From Prunus persica (taxonomy: Eukaryota > Streptophyta > Magnoliopsida > Rosales > Rosaceae): a stretch of 64,000 nt of DNA. A program made the position numbers and the translations under genes. Within the stretch, counting starts at the first letter, position 1; the number at the start of each line of letters is the position of its first letter. The notes beneath the pieces are model-generated. The model had not been told where the DNA came from, did not search any database, and saw nothing but the letters and a program-made list of their open reading frames with translations. Positions 47,801 to 59,998 of the stretch are shown here, in pieces. The stretch lies in NCBI RefSeq assembly GCF_000346465.2, contig NC_034009.1, positions 38,432,844 through 38,496,843 of the forward strand, in the 5' to 3' direction.

Positions 47801-49349
47801 ATAGTTATGAAGATTAAGATTAGATGTGGTAGGTAATCTACACTGTTTTGAAGGATGACAATGTTATATCATAATGTTAAAGACATGCCTAAAAATTCTG
47901 GGTTGGTGCTGCACAGTTGGTTTTATCCTCTTCAAGTTCTCTAGACCCTTTAAATTGATACCGAGGAAACTTGTTTAAGGATTTTTTTATATAAAAATTT
48001 GGACTTATTTCTTTGAATTTCACAAACTTTAGTTCAATATTACTTCTTGTATGTGTTAGTAGTTGACTAAGTAGGCCTTTTATTTGGAATTCTATTTGTT
48101 TTCAGTGCTTACCTACATTATAATTTCTGTGTCCTCCTAGCATGAATTCATTAATATGCCTTTGCACTGCAGGTTGCACTACGCGTAGAGGCCTTATTAG
48201 GATTCACCAAATCAAGATTGAGTCCTTATCTACTTCCTCAGGTTTTCATACATTTATTTTCCTTTCAAATTGTAGATAAAATTAGCTACTTAAGGTCCTA
48301 ACCTGATGACCTGGCAAATATACTTTCATATATAGGTGTCAGTGCATGTAAGATGATTGCTAAGGGGCCTACCATGAGTGGTTTTAATGTAGAATATCAA
48401 ATTATGTAGAAGTGTGACTGGATATGATTTTAAAAATTCAATGCACTGATGAAGAATTTCTGGTGGTGAAAATATATTTAAAAAATCAGATACTTTAATA
48501 ACCCGGACTAGTTGAATTATGGAAGGGGGATCTTTTATAAATCAATCAAAACTAATGATAAAGGGACTACTTTCATATCTTTAGCCACTACTGATTTACA
48601 TTCTGATATGTACTCAATTATTGGCTTTTAATTATTTTTGTATGTGTTTGCTTTGTACACCTTTTCTATTTAGGTATTGACAAGTGAACCGATTGAGAGT
48701 GTCATGATGCCCTTTGAAGCAGCTCGGCCACTAAATGGGACCGTGCACTTGAACAAAGTGGTTATGCGTTTCTTTAGGGATTCAGTGGTGCCCATTGTAG
48801 ATGACTGGGGTAGCTGCATCGGAGTATTGCACCGTGAAGACTGTAGAGAGGTATTTACTATTCACTGATGGTAGAAATAAATTGCTTTTTATCCTGGACC
48901 ATAGGGTACAAGCAAAATCTGATAGATGTTTTCCCTAACATTGCAAATTTACAAGTCAAATGCTTTGTGTTGTGTTGTAAACAGCATTTTAACAATTAAA
49001 TGAGCATTTGTATTAACAACTATATGTTTAAAGTTTATGAGCTAATGGAAGTTTGCATACTATTGCGTAGATGAACGCCCCTCTTTCGTCGATGATGAGA
49101 AGACCGCCTCCTTGTGCTACTACTAGGACATCGATCGGCCATGTGGTGGATCTGATTATGAAGTACAGATATAAAATGGTTATTGTAATAAACCACAGCT
49201 CAGTATATGGTGGTACTGCTTCAAGATTGAGGGCAGTTGGTGTTTTTACAGCTGAACAGCTGTGTAATCTTGTCACACCAGAAACGCCAGGACTGAAATT
49301 TTCTTTAGGTAGAAACCTGATTAACAATCTACAGAGCATGAAACTATAG
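44683..49349 (+). CDS. PPR protein with C-terminal CBS pair (At5g10690-like)
   Basis: Twelve exons: 44683-44829, 44929-45111, 45202-45334, 45522-45619, 45808-45969, 46071-46139, 46563-46698, 47158-47390, 47688-47765, 48173-48241, 48674-48850, 49071-49349. All join in frame to 587 residues. The N-terminus (Ser/Arg-rich, [21 protein letters not shown]) looks like an organelle targeting signal. P-class PPR motifs run from about residue 60 to 330 ([30 protein letters not shown]). A CBS domain pair occupies about 435-575 ([15 protein letters not shown] and KMVIVI..AVGVFT). PPRs bind organellar RNA; CBS pairs bind adenosyl ligands such as AMP or ATP. Joining both in one plant protein is known only from this gene type. 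Start at 44683 is chosen because it gives the transit-peptide frame continuous with exon 2. Confidence 0.92.
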
Positions 49350-50159
49350 CCTCCTTGTAAATTCAATTTTTGTTATATAAATATGATTGCAGTGAAAATA
49401 GTATCCTGAAAGGTGCTTGTTTATACCCTGCTATGAAGTCTTGTGGCAATAATAGCTGTTTTGGCTGATGCATTGGCCAATTTGGCCTTACCAGAAAACA
49501 GCTCAAGAGGGTAAATTCAAGGAACGAGGCTGTTAGTAATTTGGAATTTTACTAGCATCTGTTGGCACGAGTATATGCAATTCTGGTAATTCTTGGGTGA
49601 GACTGTAAGACCGTCATGTAATATTTGCTGTGAGATTCATATTAATCAACGTGCACCCATGTGAAACTCGTATATTCAAGAATCTCTAAGCAGGCCCATA
49701 GCTTGATAAACATGAACCATTATTTGGGCTTTGTAACCCAAATACATTGAATATTTGAGATCGTTTTCCAATCTTTTTAATTGACATATTTCTTTTATTT
49801 ATAATCTTAATGGTGTATTTCAGAAAATCTCAATAGGTGATGCAGAAAACTTGACAAAAAAACAAGACCAATGTGAAGCACCTTTAACAAAGGCTTCCAT
49901 CAGCCAAAATTCAATTAAAGATTTAAGAATCAAATAATCTATTTTGTAAAAGCAATTTTTGTAAAACCAAAAATAATCAGAGCCGTTGATGCAACTGACA
50001 TAAGTAGATTTTACCAAAAAAATAAAAGAGATAAAAGAAAAAGCCACTGTGCTACTGCTTCCCAAAACGCAAGGCAAGCCACTGGGAAACACAGGAAATG
50101 AATTGAACCCTCCACTGGCCACTGCAAAACCCTAATTAACGAAGACACAGTGAGTGAGA
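49350..50159. other. Intergenic region PPR-CBS to L28 gene
   Basis: The 3'UTR of the PPR-CBS gene, then the leader of the L28 gene. AT-rich, no other gene. Confidence 0.5.
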
Positions 50160-51576
50160 ATGGCGCTCAAAGGAAAGGAGACGATCAAGAGCATGATGAG
50201 GAAATTCGGAGACAAAGCCCTAACTCCGCGACTGAAGGAGGAGGTGAAGAAGAAAGGCATAATGGGAGACAAAACCCTACCTCCGCGATTGAGAGAGGAG
50301 CTCAAGAAGCAAGGCGTACCCGACTCCAAAATCATTATGGGTCGGGCCAAACGTGGCATCTACGCTGGCCGCCACATCCAGTTTGGCAATCAAATCAGTG
50401 AAGACGGTGGCAACAAGTTCGTATTTTTCTCATTTTCTCTTGCCTTTTCAATTTTAATAGCTCTGCTTATTGAAAATTGAAAATTTTCCCTAATTTCAAT
50501 CCATGACAAAGACAATGCTAAAAATTACAGAACTTTTTATATGATTGTAGGACCCTTTGTAATATCTAAACCCAAAATCTTGGACTTGATCAGTGATTTT
50601 GATGTAATTTAATTTTAGTTAGCTGGGTAGTGACTGTTTTGAATGCTTTGTATTGTATGTTTCTAAGCATTTTCTTTGTAGGGAGTAAGGGTTTGTTGAG
50701 GTGTGTACTATATATCAAACTGAAGTATTAAACTTGTGGGTTGCCATTTTAACCATTGTTGCTTCAGAAATTGTATTCTCAAAGCTATTTGAGCTAAGGC
50801 TTGAGCTGGCTCAATCATTGGCAAAACGTATCATGCGTTATCATAAGGATTCTACGGAATCTGGACAAGTGCCAGACAAGTATTAGAAGTGTACAAGTTT
50901 TATATTTGTCTGCTGTGCCCAGGTCTACATGGGTTTTTTTGTTTTGTTAGAATTTGGCATAGTGTAGCACGCTATACAGTTTCTCAGAGTATATTCAATG
51001 CAATTTATAGAATAGGGTTGGCTTATATGACTCTGATTTTGAATTACTAGGTTCTTTAATCTTGTAATAATTTGTGAAAATGGGTCATATTAACCACCGG
51101 AACTTTCCTTTGTTGGCGGTGACAGGTCAAGGAGGACATGGAAGCCAAATGTGCAGGAGAAGCGTCTCTTCAGTTACATCCTTGACCGTCACATTCGGGT
51201 GAAAGTCACCACCCATGCTCTCCGTTGCATAGACAAAGCAGGTGGGATTGATGAGTACTTTCTGAAAACTCCTTACCAGAGGATGGATACAGAAATGGGT
51301 CTCGTTTGGAAAGCCAAAATTGAAAAGCTTTATGAAGAGGTTCGGCAGACACCGGTTGCGTTAATTAAACCTGAAGCTGAAGCCAATTTGGAACAGAAAT
51401 TCAAACAACTAAAACTAGACGAGAGGGACGTCAGGAGAGAGATGTACGGTTGGTCAAACAAACTAAAACAGATTGAGGAAGGAGCTGACAACCAAGTAGC
51501 TGATGAGGAAGGTGCAAGGATTGGAGAACAAAGCTCTCATGTTGATGTTCCGGAGCAGTTGGTTGCAAACTCCTGA
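50160..51576 (+). CDS. Ribosomal protein L28 (bL28), mitochondrial type
   Basis: Exons 50160-50416 and 51126-51576 encode 235 residues. The L28 core is at residues about 60-130: GRAKRGIYAGRHIQFGNQISEDG across the intron to SRRTWKPNVQEKRLFSYILDRHIRVKVTTHALRCIDKAGG. A basic N-terminus and a charged C-terminal extension of about 100 residues go beyond bacterial L28 (about 75-80 residues), as in plant mitochondrial L28. It is a large-subunit protein near the E-site. Arabidopsis At4g31460 is the likely orthologue. The donor is GTTCGT rather than GTAAGT. The ATG at 50160 starts MALKGKE; the frame upstream opens only with GTG. Confidence 0.9.
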
Positions 51577-52790
51577 GTTTGGAGCTCGTAAACCAGCTTG
51601 GGAATGTTCTCGTTTTTGTCAGCTACTTCCGGTTTTTAGAGTTTTGTTTCTCTTCAGGGTTTTTAGAGAGAAATCGTAGTAGTAGCCGATCCTGATAAGC
51701 CGAAATTTGTTCATCTTTTCCCATTATGGAAATTCACATGACAGTCCTGTTGGTTTCATATACAATTTTGTACTAAATAATTTCTATAATCTGCTGCTCA
51801 TGATGATCCCCTAAATGGGGTTCATGATTCATTAAGCTGCCTCACAAGTAAACTACTTTGCTTTCGCTCACTCATCATATTGGTGATGATGTTTCTATAA
51901 CTAAAGAGAAAAGAAAAATAAATTATGATGTACTTAGAACCGTGTGAGCATTCAATATAACTCGTGTGCTTAAAGCTTTGTGTTTCGTCTGTTTCCGTGT
52001 TTCTTTTAGCTCAAGGTGAGCTCTAATGCTCTGTTCTTCTGTATTTGGTAACACAAGAAACTCGAAAACAAAAGAAACACGGCTTTAAGAAAAACAGGAC
52101 ATGATCGCCTTTTTACCAACCCAAAAGTAGAATAGGTTTTTTTTTTCTTTTTCCCAAAAGGGATTAGGGGGGTTGTTTCAAATGACCTTTGAAATCCAGA
52201 AACGCCATAAATTTTTGAAGTTTATAACCAAGACATTAGTGAAAAGTCATATCAATTTTTAAAGTTTATGGAAACAGGATATTTGTTGTATACCTCAAGA
52301 ATTAGAGCCGTTGCAAGTTACAGCCATTTAGGCTTTTTAGCCAGCACCACCTTCAAATTTCTTGTAGTGCAAAACTTATTTAGCAAGCAGTGGGCCCCAT
52401 GACAACCATTCTCTTCTTCTTCATTAGCAAAAGAACAAAAAGAACAGAAAAACAAAACAAAAAACCAAGCTTATGTTCTTCTACTTCTCTCTGTCACACT
52501 AGCCACCACCCTCCCTTCTCTCTTCCCATGTACCTCACACACAATTTACATAGCTGTAATTCTTTATAAAAATAATCTAAAATAATAATTAACAAATAGC
52601 TGGAAGCTGCAGCCTTCACGTTCAAACACGCGTCGCCTAATCATTTCCAACACGCTTTCTAGTAAACCACATAACCAAACAGTTGCTTGCTCAAGAAGCT
52701 TCTCTCCCATGTCTATAAAAACCCTTCACTCCTCACTCCATATGCAACAATTTTGCATCAGCTTCTCACTCCAACAAGACCACAGCAAAA
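51577..52790. other. Intergenic region with DUF761 gene promoter
   Basis: L28 3'UTR and AT-rich spacer, then the DUF761 gene promoter with TATAAAA at 52714-52720, 71 bases before the ATG at 52791. No other gene. Confidence 0.55.
52714..52720 (+). promoter_or_regulatory. TATA box of the DUF761 gene
   Basis: TATAAAA preceded by C-rich sequence; predicts a start near 52745 and a leader of about 45 bases. Confidence 0.65.
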
Positions 52791-53165
52791 ATGGGCAGGC
52801 AAAGTTCGTCACTTGTAAGCCACCTGAAGAGGGCAGTGAAGAAATTAAACCTCATTTTACTTGGCTTTAAGTTAAACCGATGGAAATTGGCTTCAATCCT
52901 TGCTTGTACTAACAGAGCTTCTGCAAGGCAGTGCTTGAGCTTCAATGACAGTTTGGGTTTGTATGGCTGCATTGAAGATGATAAGGCCGATGAGAATCGG
53001 TGTTTTAGACGGGTTCTTAGCACAAGGACCCATGATCGCGCTTCGGATGATGATGATGATGTTGATCACCGGGCTGATGTTTTCATTGCGAATTTTCGTC
53101 GTCAGCTGAGGTTTGAGAGACAGGTTTCTTTGGAGTTAAGGTACTGCAGAAGGGATAGCTTCTAG
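52791..53165 (+). CDS. DUF761 (cotton-fibre-like) small protein
   Basis: Intronless frame of 124 residues, basic, without a cleavable signal peptide. The N-terminus (MGRQSSSLVSHLKRAVKKLNLILLGF) is amphipathic. The C-terminal DVFIANFRRQLRFERQVSLELRY is the DUF761 signature, usually found at the very end of these plant proteins. Function of the family is largely unknown; members are associated with growth and stress responses. A clear TATA box and a downstream AATAAA at 53441-53446 support it as a real gene. Confidence 0.8.
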   Translation: MGRQSSSLVSHLKRAVKKLNLILLGFKLNRWKLASILACTNRASARQCLSFNDSLGLYGCIEDDKADENRCFRRVLSTRTHDRASDDDDDVDHRADVFIANFRRQLRFERQVSLELRYCRRDSF

Positions 53166-53932
53166 AAGAAATTAGTTAATTATGAAGGAAGCTTCTAAAA
53201 TGAATGGTCAATTGGTCATGGTGTGCCAAAGAACCAAGGATGATAATGTGAGAGACAAAGGGTGGCCTGGCCTCTATATGGGGCACCAAGAAAAGTATCT
53301 CATATATGGCAAAGTTCAGTTCTAAATTCTTTTTGTCTTTCATTTTTTCTTATTGGGATTTCGATGTTTTGTTGCTGATACTTTATCAGGCAGCTCTCTC
53401 AAATGGGAAGCAATTCGGATGTACGTTTCCAAACTTGAATAATAAAACTATTGGTCGTTTATGTATACAATTTATTCATTTCTGTTTTTGATATTATATG
53501 TGTATCTATGATCACAGTTTACATTCCAATTTCGAATCGACACGCGTGTGACATTCATTAGCTATTTGAAAATATTTTGCTCACTGATTCTGGCAATGCA
53601 GTAAACTTCACATGGAAAATGCAGATTGTCTATAATTATCTAACTAGCTAGCAAAAATTAGGCTAAAACTACTAAAAAGAATGCATAATTAATGTACAAA
53701 TTGTATAATATATCATTATACAGGTACTATCAACAAATTTCATGTAGGGAAACATACAAATTCAATGACACCCTCTAAATCTAAATGCCAATGCTAATAG
53801 AAAGATTTGTCAGCATTTCTATCCAATTCAATTTTTTTCTTTCTTTAATCTTTTAATCCTCCACATTACATGTCAATGTATGTGTCAATATACAGAGAGT
53901 ACAGATTTCACAACATCATATTGTAAATGGGT
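53166..53932. other. Convergent 3' flanks of DUF761 and calmodulin-binding genes
   Basis: AT-rich. Contains AATAAA at 53441-53446 for the plus-strand gene and the 3'UTR of the minus-strand gene (about 53700-53932). No other gene. Confidence 0.5.
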
Positions 53933-55354
53933 TCATTTGGATCCTGATTCATAATCTATCACAGTCTCAAATGCCCCAACCAATGCTTTCACCTTGTTCT
54001 TCCTTTTCTCCAGCAACTTGCTTGCAGTCTCCTCAATCACATCATTGTATGCAGGAGCAGAGTCCTTTTTCCCTCCTTGTGATCCCTCGCTTGTTTGGCT
54101 TGGCTTGGCTGTTTCCTCTGCTCCCTCAGCTGCCTCAGCTGCCTCAGCAACCTCAGCAGCCTCAGCAGCCTCTGCAGCCTCTGCAGCCTCTGCAGCCTCT
54201 GCAGGCTTTGCTTCTTCAATTCCCCCATCAGCTTTTTCTTCCCCTTCCTTCAATGCAATCCCTTCCTTCTCATCCAAGGCCATGTCCTCAACATTCTTGC
54301 TTTCCTCCACTGCATCACCATCTTCTTCATTCTCTTTTCCTTTATCTTCTTTCACCTCAACTTTTGTTTCCTCACTTGCCAAACCCTCTTCTGGTTGAGC
54401 CTCACTGCTTTCATCTAATTTGTTCTGATTATCTTCCCCTTGATGTTGTTCATTATCTGCAGGCTTCTCTTCTTGGACCAATGCATTTCCACTTTCTTCA
54501 TTTCTTTCCTCCACAGTTTCCTGCAATTCCTCTGCATTAACAGTAGAACTGTCACTAGTCTTGAGCTTCTCATCCTCGCCGCCATTAGCTTCAGCTTCTA
54601 CAGCTGCACCATGATCATCAACTTGCTCCTTCTCTTCAACTTTTGGGTCTGGAAGAACCACCTTTTCATGTTCCTCACTCTCAATCATACCTACCTCTTC
54701 AACCTCTTGATGATCCAAAGACTCTATAGCCTCTAGATCGGCTTCAAGATCGAGTGTTTGTGTTATGTCCTCACTCTTTGGAGGTCTTGTTGAAGCTGTA
54801 CTTTCCTTCTTGGCTGAACCACTTGTACTGCTCTTCTTCACACTCTTTGCATACAAAAGCTGTGGCTTTCCGGCTCTAGCCGTCTTCGAATTAGACCTAT
54901 CTATACTGGGTTTCGGGACATTGGAGCTTTTCGCTGTAAACGATGAAGATCGTAGCGATGTGTCCCTTCCTGGTGATATCAGTGACTTGCGTAGTCTTGA
55001 CGGTGATGGTGGCTTGTCAAAAGATCTTCTTCTACTCAGTGTAGGCTTTTGAGATGATGCAGAGTCTTCAGAGCCATGTTTCTTGCTCCCAGCTAATGAT
55101 GACTTGGAAGAATTTTCATGTCTTGAGGCACTCAAAGTAGGCCTCAGATAGTTTGGGACTTGCTTTGTTGTTGAGGTTGAAGAGGTTGAAGAGGTTGAAG
55201 AGGTTGAAGAGGTTGAAGAGGTTGCTTTCTCAGTGCCTGCAGAAGATGAAGACTTGGTGACTCTTTTGGTGTGGTTTGTGTGGGAGTTTAAAGCTGATGT
55301 GCTCTTCTTCAGCTCCTTCCCTGAAGTAGTGCTATCTTTAGCTTTTGTTGCCAT
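53933..55354 (-). CDS. Plant calmodulin-binding domain protein (At5g10660-like)
   Basis: A single coding exon gives 473 residues. Residues 1-190 are Ser/Thr/Lys-rich and basic, with repeated SST units (about 45-62) and SRRRSFDKPPSPSRLRKSLISPGR. Residues about 190-440 are strongly acidic, including an Ala-Glu-Ala repeat at about 381-412. The C-terminus (NDVIEETASKLLEKRKNKVKALVGAFETVIDYES) is the plant CaM_binding domain, an amphipathic basic helix. Only the last 35 residues are folded-looking. The partner is calmodulin in a Ca2+-dependent way by family knowledge; the specific process is unknown. It has a long leader intron upstream. At5g10660 lies next to At5g10690 and At5g10650, matching the neighbours here. 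Confidence 0.88.
   Translation of the reverse strand: MATKAKDSTTSGKELKKSTSALNSHTNHTKRVTKSSSSAGTEKATSSTSSTSSTSSTSSTSTTKQVPNYLRPTLSASRHENSSKSSLAGSKKHGSEDSASSQKPTLSRRRSFDKPPSPSRLRKSLISPGRDTSLRSSSFTAKSSNVPKPSIDRSNSKTARAGKPQLLYAKSVKKSSTSGSAKKESTASTRPPKSEDITQTLDLEADLEAIESLDHQEVEEVGMIESEEHEKVVLPDPKVEEKEQVDDHGAAVEAEANGGEDEKLKTSDSSTVNAEELQETVEERNEESGNALVQEEKPADNEQHQGEDNQNKLDESSEAQPEEGLASEETKVEVKEDKGKENEEDGDAVEESKNVEDMALDEKEGIALKEGEEKADGGIEEAKPAEAAEAAEAAEAAEAAEVAEAAEAAEGAEETAKPSQTSEGSQGGKKDSAPAYNDVIEETASKLLEKRKNKVKALVGAFETVIDYESGSK
54124..54210 (-). repeat. 9-bp coding repeat, Glu-Ala-Ala tract
   Basis: About ten CCTC(A/T)GCAG-type nonamers (plus strand) encode EAA triplets in the acidic middle of the calmodulin-binding protein. 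Confidence 0.8.
55168..55217 (-). repeat. 9-bp coding repeat, Ser-Ser-Thr tract
   Basis: Five tandem GTTGAAGAG units (plus strand) encode SST triplets near the N-terminus. Units are almost identical, so length is likely polymorphic. Confidence 0.85.
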
Positions 55355-57060
55355 ATATGTATTGCTTGGATTGATTGATGGCTGATCAGCTGAGATATTT
55401 CAAATGCTGCTACCTCCCTGCATATTTTTCTAAAGAAATCATAAGTTAGAAAAAAGTTCCAATTGATCAATGTGATAAATTTAAGGCATGTTCATCTACT
55501 ATGCTAACAAATGTAACATATCAATTCATGGTGAACATGTTTACGTAGATTGTCAATTAAGACGACACATTCAAACAATTTTATTTTAATAAATAACTTA
55601 AATTGACAATTTAATAGCATAATAAATGAGGTTTTGACAAATGAAGATTAGCTTCAATATTCCTTACCGTGAGCTATCTTCATTCTAACATTGAAAAGAG
55701 AAATATCATTCTAAATTGTCAATTAAGACGACACATTCAAACAATTTTATTTTAAGAAATAACTTAAATTGACGATTTAATAGTATAATAAATGAGATTT
55801 TGACAAGAGAAGATTAGCTTCAATATTCCTTACCGTAAGCTATCTTCTTTCTAACATTGAAAAGAGAAGTATCATTAAAAGCAGAGTCAGTTAATACAAA
55901 CAGGTGCCTATATACTAATCACGTATTGAAATTGATAGGAAGTGGGCCTAGGGGCCCAGCATCCCAATTGCATGCTAATGTTATTTATTGCTCTGATTCA
56001 CATGGTAAAAATGTAGCTCAGGCTCACCTAAGTCTGGACCAAATCCTACTGCGTCAAATGCAAGAATCTAAGCCTTTATGGGGAGGGCTTTGATTACGCT
56101 GCAGGACCCGGATGAAAAGAATACCAATGGGGCTAAATTCAGATGGGTCCCATGATCCCATTTCCCATTCATTAGAGAGAGAAAGACTTAGATTATAACA
56201 TTCTTGTTTTGTCTCTGTATTTTTCTTAGGTCCATACTCTTTTCTTACGAACCAAATAACATGTTTTCTTTCTTTTGCTTCTTTTTGTGTTGTTAAAGGC
56301 ATCGCATGTTCTCTGTATATGGTACATGTATTGTCATGTTATTTAGAAATCATAAATAATTTGATTACCAAATTTCATATACGGACTAGTTATTTAGTCA
56401 AAACGGTGTATTTAGCTTTTTAAATCCAAATTATTTAATCGATAATCTCAGAAAATAGCTTACCAATACAATAAACACGGTGGGAGGTTTCGGCCAAAAA
56501 AAATTCACCTAAACCGTGCTCACCTAATAATGCATAACTAAATCCACTTGGAACAACAGTACGCAAAGTATAAAACAAATGCTTTGCTGATAGGGAGGGG
56601 GGATCGTTTTTGTTGTCACCTAGCTTAGGTCTTGTCAGGTCGGTCTATATGACAAGATTGCATGCTTATCCCCATTGACAAGCAACCCAAAAACCCACAC
56701 CACAAAGACAAATTTGAAACTTACCAACATATTAATTTTCATAAGAGGAGAACAAGAACTCAAAGACAATCGAAACTAAGTAAGAACATATGTCCAAAAT
56801 AATCTTCAAAACACATGTTATGCTTCGCACAAATGGCAATAAATTAAAAACAAAATATCCCAACTAAAATCTTCCACCATCTCTAGAAACCAGAAGTAGA
56901 AGCAAAAAAGAAAAGGAGTTGCATATGGCGTGAGGGAATATATGATGAGAAAGAGTAGATTTGTAGGAACCAAAAAGAAAGAAATGGGAGAAGAACAAGT
57001 TAACGTACCTTGATTGAAGCAAAAGGAAACCCGAAAATCTGAAAACACAAAAAACACACA
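55355..57060 (-). promoter_or_regulatory. Leader intron (about 1.6 kb) of the calmodulin-binding gene
   Basis: On the minus strand the leader exon ends CAATCAAG/GTACGTTAAC (57009/57008). The acceptor ATATGCAG precedes GGAGGTAGCAGC at 55417, 63 bases before the ATG at 55354. The intron is 55418-57008 and contains the 166-bp tandem duplication. Inferred from splice signals only. Confidence 0.5.
55549..55880. repeat. Two tandem 166-bp units in the leader intron
   Basis: Units 55549-55714 and 55715-55880 both start ATTGTCAATTAAGACGACAC and end AGAGAA(A/G)TATCATT. They differ at roughly ten positions. Confidence 0.9.
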
Positions 57061-57545
57061 AAATGGAATGGGAATTAGATGAAGAAATTAATATATGAAG
57101 GAAGAGAAAGAAGAGATTGGTTGGAATTGGAAGAGAAATAAAGGGGAATTATTTCTTCAAGTTCATGAAGAGAAGCGCGAATTTCGTGCGCACAACACAA
57201 ACATGGGTGGTGGTGTTGGTATGTTGCTAATCAGAGGTTAGTTGGAGGCCATGATTTCAATCAATCACTCTTCTCAAAATTCTAATTTTGTTCCAAATCC
57301 AACAATATTCTCGACATGTGGCAAGGGTTGACCTTTTCAATGGCATTCATAATTTTATTAGAAACTGATCTTGGTTTCATCGTATAACAGAAGATGTTAA
57401 ATGTGGGGGGCCGTTCATCTACTAAGTTTTCTTCAAAATTAATAATTTAGTTTAGTGGCATTTAGTTTTCGCTTTGTTGGAGCAGATATTGTGTTACATG
57501 AACCAAAATTTGTTATGTTGGAAAAAAAAAATCTTATTATTATTG

Positions 57546-57675
57546 CCAGTTGGGTATAGCTTAGTTGATTGAGGTCTTTTATCTTCATCTATGTGGGTAG
57601 AAATTCGAAACCTTTGAAACCCAATGAATATTTGTATAAGCTCCTCTCTCTCAATCGCTTGTACTAAATAAAATT
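57546..57675 (+). mobile_element. tRNA-derived SINE-like sequence
   Basis: TATAGCTTAGTTGATTGAGG near 57555 resembles an A-box and AAATTCGAAACC near 57601 a B-box, spaced as in tRNA-derived SINEs. The 3' limit (AT-rich near 57675) and target duplication are unclear. Confidence 0.45.
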
Positions 57676-58448
57676 CTTGTTCTTAGAACAGTTATCTTTG
57701 GATTAAACCTAAAAATGAAAATGAGGTTGGTTAAACTTTTCTTATAAATCACCTTTCCAAATGATCATGAAGATTTCTACTTTCTTTTTATGGGTTGAAA
57801 TAATCAAAGACTTCCTAGGGAAATATAAACAATATTTGTCAAAACGATGTATGTGTCCAAACCAAAACTCATGTGGAAAGGCCAGCTTCATCGTTAATGT
57901 TTGAAAACGAAAGTATTCAATTCGTGCTATACAATTAACAGTATTGTCGTGATATACAATTAATAATATCGTTCCTGAAAAATAAAATAAAAATAAAAAG
58001 TTTAGTATTAATATTTATTTTTCGTCAAATATACAACAATATTTTTCTATTATTAAATAGATACAAGGACAAAGGACTTGCCTTCCCATTCATTACCTGC
58101 AGAATCATACTTTCCCAATCCATTAATAAATTCAGCTTCTTTCATAATTGTGCTCTCTTCTTTCAAATTTATTTCTTTAAATAATTTAATTTAATTTTTT
58201 TTCAATTGGAAAGGGGTTTCCTTTTTCTTTTTGTTTACTTATAATTTGGATAAGAGAGCTGTTGGATCATGATTGGTTCCTAACTTTGATTAAAATGTGA
58301 CTGCGTACGTGCATAAGTATTTAAATAATAACCAAAGATTAATTAATTATATTACACCACCAAAGCATATAAATAAAAATGATGTGGCCCTATATTACAA
58401 TGGCATAAAGCATTAAGCCACGCTGTTTACATTATTTTTTTTATTATA

Positions 58449-58476
58449 TAAAAATAAAAATAAAAATAAAAATAAA
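58449..58476. repeat. (AAAAT)n microsatellite
   Basis: About five AAAAT/AAATA pentamers in tandem. Confidence 0.85.
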
Positions 58477-59998
58477 GGGTATATAATTTATGTGTAATTG
58501 TACATATGTAGTCCATTCTGTGCCACATCCTGCTTTTCTTTGTGCAGGCCATTACCTAATTAGCTCTTAAACAAACATGAAGAGGGAACATAAAGTTACA
58601 TCACAGGTAGTGGTGTGGTAGGAGGAGATGATCATCACCTTTCCATGCCGCACCTGGCAAACATATAGCTACTCAAAATTTTATTTATTTATTTAAACTA
58701 CTCTAATACAGGGGAACGGAGATTCGGACTCGAGCGTAGAAAAACACACTATAGTAGCCAATTAACCTAACTTATAACAATTAAAAGTCTTTTTTAAGGT
58801 TGGTTTGATATCCGATACGATTTACTTACATAATTTTAAATAAAAAAACACTAGTTTACTATACCAAACAAAAATTATTTTAAAAATCAAAAGAAAATTC
58901 TTGATCTAATAACAGACAGAAAATTAATGCAAAAACAAGCGTAATATCACAGCAAAGATGGAGACACAGTACGTGTATTAGGAAAAGCTTGTTTTGCTTT
59001 ATTCTCAGCACCTAATTATTCTAATTAATTTATTAAGATGATGGAAGACAGAAAGATACGATGGAAAACATATGAAAGATGTGGAAGCAAAACGTCATAA
59101 TCATACCCATAAAATTCACTAATAAGTTGCTTTAATTTATGTGCTTTATTTAAGGTTTGATGGGGAGAGAGGATTTTAAATTGGCCGTGCATTTTGCATG
59201 AAAATTTTTCATATTTCTGGGAAATGTTTTGACGGGTCACCATTTTTTTTCTTGAAAATATTTGGATCGATGATGCCGTGGATCTACTTGTTTCCAGAAA
59301 ACAAAAAGATATTGCTTAAAATATGAAAATGCATGAAAAAAGTGTTTTTGAACAAAAATTTCGTGAAAATGGGTGATAAAAAAAGAAGAAGAAATATTCG
59401 AGAAATAAAGTGAGTGGAGCCACAAAATAAAACTATGTCCTGCTCACCATATTCTCCCTTGAAGATTCTGTGGGATTTATCCTTGACAGATTCACGGATT
59501 TTGTTTTTGTGGATAAAAAAACTTGTGTACTCAAATTCTCTTTTTTTCAAAAAAAAGAAAAAAAAATTCAATTTCTTGTCCATATGAAAGGAAAGATGCT
59601 AGCTAGGAAAGGTACTTAAGTTCTTGTCCATTTGAAAGGAAAGATGTTAGAGATATGCATAGGCATGAAGAAAAAGAGGAAATATGTTACTACCATTGTT
59701 AGGTTTTCTAATAAGAATTATGGTACATTTGGTGTGCAAGTGAACACAATTCCTATTAGAAGATGTGTTTGAAGTTCGAATGCTCATTTTTCATTGATTT
59801 TTTTTTTTGTTTTTTGTTTTTAAAGATTGGTTTTATGGCGAAATGATTTAAATGAAATTAATATGAAAATATTCATTTATATATAAATGAATAGTTCTTA
59901 CAAGATTTAATTACTTATATTTATAGGGAAGCCAACATGGTACTTGATCTTTTAGCAACCAAAAAAAGGCATTACTGCAATCATTTTTGTATTTGGTT

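Noticed and set aside
53971..54736. Several long plus-strand frames opposite the calmodulin-binding gene
   Set aside because: Their composition (Pro/Gln/Leu or Ser/Ala repeats) comes directly from the 9-bp coding repeats and acidic codons on the other strand.
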